Shown here: piece after piece, positions 40,331 through 44,589 of the stretch
How positions within the stretch are numbered: the stretch's first letter is position 1
How the letters are laid out: each line of letters begins with the position of its first letter
Source of the DNA: Chara braunii
Taxonomy: Eukaryota; Streptophyta; Charophyceae; Charales; Characeae
DNA length: 44,589 bases
Assembly (NCBI GenBank): GCA_003427395.1
Contig: BFEA01000176.1
Location: 1,478,425 to 1,523,013, forward strand
Direction of reading: 5' to 3'
Notes under the pieces: model-generated
What the model was told of the DNA's origin: nothing
Databases searched by the model: none
Seen by the model: the letters and a program-made list of their open reading frames with translations, nothing else
Position numbers and translations under genes: made by a program

Positions 40331-41342
40331 GGATTGTCCTTTTCTGGGTCGTGCTGATCTTTGGGTCGGATCAGTATGGCGGTTGGGGAGAGTGGACAAG
40401 GGGTGCTGAATTCAGCGAGATGGGAGGTAGAGAGGGTTGTTTCACTGGGAGGGGGTGAAACAGGAGGAAAGTGGGAATTCCAGCTCTGTGGGGATATACT
40501 CTAGGGGGAATTGTGTGTTGCTGAGGGAGCGGGAATGATCGTTTAGGGGCTGTTCTGAACTGGGGCCGGTGTGGTGAGGGGGCACCTTCCGGTGGAGGCA
40601 GTTTATGGACAGATGGACGTTTTTGAGAGAGGAGTAATCTCCGGAATTTTTTTTTGAGTTCTTCATGATTGATTGAGCTTCAAATAGACACCGGAACCGC
40701 TACAGGATGAGCGGTTATTTTTCCCTCCCTCTCGTTTCGTGGAGGTAGAAGGGATTTTCTCTGCCCGAGTCAAATTTCTCTGAAGGAGGGCAGGGGGCGG
40801 GTAGAACCGGAGGATGAAATTTAGTCAGGAGGTTCTCAATAGAGGAATGGCTATTAGGCAAGTAGGTTAGAAGAACGAAGTTCGGACGACACAAGCCGGC
40901 GCTGGAGCTTTGGCTCTGTGACCTGGGGGGAGCTTGAGGCTTGTGGAGTTATGCTGACAGGGGAAGGTATAACCAGATCGTTTGACGAAGCAGGCGCCTG
41001 GGTATTAACCCTATAACCTGTTCAGGGGCTTGCTGTTAAGGGTAGTGTCGAGGGAGGAAGACACTTCTTGTCCGTCAGAACTAGGTTGGTCAGAACTGGG
41101 GAAGGTTGCGGTGCCCTGTTACCCTAGCATGAAGGGGGTGTGAGATCAAGTGAGTTCTGGTACGAGGACAAAAAACCTAGACAAACTTTTCGTCTGTTGA
41201 GGGGGGAATTTTGGATAGTAGGGTATTTCAGTTTTGACCCCCCGCTCATATAGTTTTCCATGCCTTTCCAGATATTCTCAAAAAACAAAAAGACTTAGTA
41301 ACTGCGGCTTAAGTAGCCTAGCATTAGGTCGGTAGGTCAGCA
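40331..41342. other. No gene recognised
   Basis: G-rich on the plus strand with short frames only. It may include the 3' body of the SINE. Confidence 0.4.
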
Positions 41343-41549
41343 GTTATCCATGGTTTTCTTAAAAATTCTTCTAGATTTCTTTCGTAGTTCTCAGATTGTT
41401 CTTAGCTGAAATTCTTAGATTGTTCTTAGTCGAAACCTGTAGTTATCTTTGGTTTTTCTTAAATTTCTCCTGAACTTTTGTCGTGGTTCTCAGATTGTTC
41501 ATTATAGCTCAAATTCTCAAGATTGTTCTTAGCCGAAGCCAGGTAATGA
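41343..41549. repeat. Tandem duplication, unit about 105 bp
   Basis: Two units share GTTATC, GGTTTT(T)CTTAAA, TTCTCAGATTGTTC, AAATTCT and GATTGTTCTTAG(T/C)CGAA. Confidence 0.8.
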
Positions 41550-41584
41550 CCCTGGTATTTCAAATCTTTTGTATCATTTTATAT

Positions 41585-41634
41585 GGGACGCTGGACCCAG
41601 TTCCTAGCACGTGTTGTTCCCCACGAATAGACTG
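41585..41634 (-). repeat. Dispersed GACGCTGG-family short repeat, copy C
   Basis: On the plus strand GGGACGCTGGACCCAGTTCC, then TAGCACGTGTTGTTCCCCAC and GAATAGA. It is followed by a C-run and A-run (41645-41675), which on the minus strand is a T-run leading into the repeat, as in copies B and D. Confidence 0.75.
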
Positions 41635-41736
41635 GAGCATTTGTCCCCCCCCCCCCCCCCCCCCAAAAAAAAAAAGGAGTGGTTCATGAATCTTCATAGT
41701 TTCTTCTGGAATTTTTCTCAATTGAAGTTGGGTTAG

Positions 41737-42145
41737 GGGGATACACACTACCTACACATATATATAGCACACACACACTACCCCAGATACCGACTACAGG
41801 TACAACCACGATAGACACATCGGAGGGACAAGGCGGGGGGCTAGTGGAAGGACGGATGATGGCCCACCACCTACTCAGTCTGTAGTTTGTCCCTTCCGAT
41901 CCCTATAGGAAGTACCTAGCCAATGACTAGAATCTGCTGATAGGTGGGAGACAGTCCACTACCGAGGATAGACAAAGTGAGGCATGGGCCCATTGGGGGG
42001 GAAGGAGCCCTAGCTGATTACCGGGTTCTAGAGAAGGGTTGTGTATTCATTGGTAACAGATTAAGGGTGCATAGGGTCACCCCTCTGCAACATCGAGGCA
42101 AGGTGCTTCTAGGGGGATACACAGTAGCTCCACATATATAGCTTG
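41737..42145. repeat. Short direct repeat pair (GGGGGATACACA...)
   Basis: GGGGGATACACACTACCTAC with CACATATATA near 41737-41768 recurs as GGGGGATACACAGTAGCTCC with ACATATATAGC near 42113-42142. The intervening 350 bp has no recognisable gene. Confidence 0.65.
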
Positions 42146-42338
42146 CACAGGTACTGGTGGAGGTGAGAGGAGCACCTCTCATTGGTACTCACTTCACATA
42201 TGCTCCATGGTGGAGAGCAGCGTCTGCTACGGGACACACATCACAAATATACACATAGCCTACATGCACATATATATACAGAACACACACACACACACAC
42301 ATATATATATTATATTATATTATATATGTATATATATA

Positions 42339-43073
42339 CACGGTTGCCAGCGTTCGGGACGGGCCGAACGCCCGAACCTGAACGCCAGAACGTACGGGAC
42401 CCCTTCGGAAGGTGTTCGGGCCGAACGCGGACCAAAAAAAAAAAAACAAAAAAAAAAAACGAAGTTTTCAAAAACTTCTGAAAAAACATATGTTATGGAG
42501 AACAATAAACTAAACAACATTTGTCTGGGCACTACATCCAAATTCTTTACCAAATTTGAATTAAAAATCAAATACAGAAAATAAACACTATGATAAAAAT
42601 TAGAAAAAATAAAAAGAGAATTAAAATGAGTGAGTGTGCCAACACCTTTTCGACATCGCCATCTTTGCGGATTTTTAATTATTTTTTGGCATTGAAAAAT
42701 ACCCTGAAAATTTACAGATATGTAGTTTACATAATCAATAACTCGTTAATTTTTTTTCAAAAAACATTAAAATTTTTTAGGCCCTGAAATAAAGTGAAAA
42801 CAAAAAGTTAAAAGTGAAAAAAAACAAAACAGTGAGTGGGCGAGCACATTCTGACACCCCCATCTTTGACGATTTTTAATGTTTTTTTGGCTTAGCAGAA
42901 TGGCTTCAAAATTTATAGGCGTGTAGTGTACATCATAGAGAACTCACAAAAAAAAAAACGCAGGAAAAAAAACGTATTGTTAGGCCCCGAAATTGTTTTT
43001 GGCGGGGGCCGAACCTGGAGGTGTTTGGCCCCCGAACGGGACCCCGAACGCCCGAACGTTCAGTCAGGTAACC

Positions 43074-43076
<3 letters not shown>
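42339..43076. mobile_element. MITE-like element inserted in a TA microsatellite
   Basis: The left end is CACGGTTGCCAG (42339-42350) and the right end is CAGGTAACCCTG (43065-43076). They are inverse with two or three mismatches, and both sides continue as TATATA. Subterminal GC-rich segments carry repeated CCGAACGCCCGAAC and GTTCGGG motifs. The core is AT-rich and contains a two-unit tandem repeat (42629-42790, 42832-42996). The GGTTACC core terminus, TA target and subterminal motif clusters match the 505-bp element at 6193, although the subterminal motifs themselves differ. Confidence 0.75.

Positions 43077-43156
<80 letters not shown>
43077..43156. repeat. (TA)n microsatellite
   Basis: Forty TA dinucleotides. 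A related TA/CA tract lies at 42275-42338 on the other side of the MITE. Confidence 0.97.
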
Positions 43157-43157
<1 letters not shown>

Positions 43158-43331
43158 GGCTGGGAGGATGTCACGACCAACTGATGATACGTGAGTTATT
43201 AGTTGGTCTACTTATTGCTTGAGCCTGGCGTCCGAAGTTCCCGTGCGACGAGGCTCGTTCGACTACGCTTGACCTAGCCCTGGTGCCTTTTTTTTTTTTT
43301 TTTTTTTTTATAGAAAAACACCCTGAGTTGG

Positions 43332-43367
43332 TGCTAGGGTAGCTGATAAGAGCAGACTACCCTAGCA
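43332..43367. repeat. Perfect 11-bp stem hairpin
   Basis: TGCTAGGGTAG (43332-43342) pairs with CTACCCTAGCA (43357-43367) around a 14-nt loop. It lies between a T-run and copy D of the dispersed repeat. Confidence 0.9.
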
Positions 43368-43380
43368 TTCTCTGGGAAGC

Positions 43381-43434
43381 TCCATCTATTTGTGGGGAGC
43401 AGCACCTGTTGGAAAACGGGTCCAGCGTCCCTCA
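43381..43434 (+). repeat. Dispersed GACGCTGG-family short repeat, copy D
   Basis: Reads CTCCATCTATTTGTGGGG, GCAGCACCTGTTGGAAAACG, then GGTCCAGCGTCCC. A T-run (43288-43309) and a hairpin lie before it. A primer-binding-site-like GGGGCGCCAGATG lies about 100 bp downstream (near 43537). Confidence 0.75.
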
Positions 43435-44130
43435 CATTTGACGAGTGAAAGATGAATCGTTCACAGTATTCCCGATAATCCTCCCTCCTGCTGTGGCTAT
43501 TTTCCTTTGTTGGAATAGACCTCTTCACCCACACATGGGGCGCCAGATGTAGCCTTACCTGCCTAGCCTTTCCAACAATTGGGAGAGAATGATGGTATGG
43601 TTGTCTGCTCTTCCGTTCCCCTTTTCTTCTGCAACTGAGTTGTTTTCATACCGTGACAGTGGAACCAATGCATTCTGAGGTAGAGTAAAAAAACTTGGGA
43701 ACTCATGAGCCGGGCGAAAAGGTATCAAGGGATCCACCTGAGTCCAATCATTAAAAATCAACTTGTAGTTTATGATAAGAACCTGCTCCTCCTCCTTCTC
43801 CAATCCCTCCCATTACACTTTCCCTATTTTTCCGCCCNCCCCCCCCCCCAGCCAATTGCTGCTGAATTTTCATGAACTATTTCTTTAATTTCAGATTTGG
43901 ATGAGTTGGATTGGATTTTTTCTTTAATGTTGATCCATTGGTCATGTATATTGGTTTGGATTTGCTGTTTTATGTTGTCGGTGAATTCCGGGTCATCCAG
44001 TCTAGCATCTTCTCATTCGTAAGTGTTCCTTCTTCGCCAGATAGCCCAGAGAACCGCACTTCCACTTATGGTGAACAAATTTTGAGTGAAATTATCTTCC
44101 AGTTCTGGTGACCAATGCGCAAGCAGGATC
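43435..44130. other. No gene recognised
   Basis: Short frames only; a single N at 43838 sits inside a C-run. Confidence 0.4.
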
Positions 44131-44290
44131 TATGAATCCCCCTCGGCGGCGGCCATCCGCGGCCGAATCCGCGGACGCGGCCATTCCGCTGACCCCGCGG
44201 ACGCGCGGCTTTGGAGCCACGTGGCGGCCGCGAGGGAGACACTTTCGGAAATCTAGAGATGCCACGTGGCGTCGCATCCCCGGCCCCACC
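44131..44290. other. GC-rich stretch with CCGCGGACGCG motifs
   Basis: Dense CG words (GGCGGCGGCC, CCGCGG, GCCACGTGGCG twice, near 44216 and 44262). The two CACGTGGC words are 45 bp apart. It may be the GC-rich end of another unrecognised element. Confidence 0.45.
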
Positions 44291-44394
44291 CCACCACACA
44301 AAAAAAAACCGAAAAAAATCAACTTTTGGATGGGGGGGTATGGGCGAAATCGAGCGAAATTGGAAAAAAAAAAAAAACGCGTATTTTTTTTATT

Positions 44395-44589
44395 TTTTTT
44401 TTCGTTGATTGATTGATTGATTGATTGGTGGGGGCGGGGTCGCCCCGCCCTGCCTTTGATTGATTGAATGATTGAATGATTGATTGATTGATTGATTGAT
44501 TCGTTTTGTCGATTTTTTTTTTTTCGTTGATTGATTGATTGATTGATTGGTGGGGGCGGGGTCGCCCCGCCCTGCCTTTGATTGATTGA
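44395..44589. repeat. (TTGA)n satellite-like units with embedded GC hairpin
   Basis: Two units of about 122 bp. Each has a T-run, CGTTGATTGATTGATTGATT, then GGGGCGGGG-TCG-CCCCGCCC (perfect 8-bp stem, 3-nt loop, at 44433-44451 and 44555-44573), then CTGCCTTTGATTGATTGA. The array runs off the right edge. Confidence 0.93.

Noticed and set aside
43534-43556. LTR retrotransposon with primer-binding site (GGGGCGCCAGATG)
   Set aside because: No paired LTRs, polypurine tract or gag-pol frame nearby; the motif alone is insufficient.

Overview
This window reads as repeat-dominated, non-genic eukaryotic nuclear DNA. I see no intact host protein gene. Everything recognisable as coding is a decayed transposable-element gene. 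Two U6 snRNA-like relics, tRNA-derived SINE copies, an L1-type LINE remnant, a PIF/Harbinger-type Myb/SANT gene and a Penelope-like element (PLE) whose nuclease domain precedes its reverse transcriptase point to a large plant-lineage genome. The PLE arrangement and the CCHC / proline-rich / SAP-like ORF1 resemble, from memory, what I know of the charophyte alga Chara braunii. That assignment is inference and no search was possible. Two N gaps (13316-13395 and 26532-26871), one single N (43838) and a perfect Nextera mosaic-end junction at 30474-30511 show a short-read draft assembly.

Layout. Region 0.5-16.1 kb holds two families of long, non-coding, locally duplicated repeats. LR1 has module P at 590 and 5196, block Q at 3933 and 9653, and arrays of roughly 38-nt hairpin units at 4446-5194 and 10138-11460. 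LR2 has AT-stem hairpin units at 11831-12030 and 13432-13975, and module R at 12240 and 15345. In the LR1 arrays the stem sequences differ between units but stay paired. Interspersed are a 505-bp MITE (6193-6697), a SINE (6756) and a U6 relic (1873).

Region 16.5-28.3 kb holds AT microsatellites, foldback sequences, a second U6 relic (17524), a LINE whose endonuclease and reverse-transcriptase remnants are separated by three GA-rich tandem units (18640-21437), a SINE joined to an 80-bp-arm hairpin (25581-25944), and a 446-bp Tourist-like MITE with a near-perfect central palindrome (26946-27391).

Region 28.3-32 kb holds diverged tandem repeats, the assembly artefact, and a broken Myb/SANT-like gene of PIF/Harbinger type (30689-31932). 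Region 32144-38084 is a decayed PLE on the minus strand. Two 118-bp direct repeats (pseudo-LTRs) enclose ORF1 (CCHC knuckle, proline-rich, SAP-like) and ORF2 (N-terminal GIY-YIG nuclease, CxC linker, C-terminal RT). Its leader carries a hammerhead-ribozyme-like motif. Region 38-44.6 kb is low-complexity DNA, an inverted GC-rich repeat pair, a tRNA-like SINE, a 738-bp MITE inserted in a TA microsatellite, and copies of a short dispersed repeat with the motif GACGCTGG.

The observations most worth following are the covarying hairpin arrays, the two-ORF PLE with its hammerhead-like motif, and the two GGTTACC-ended MITEs.
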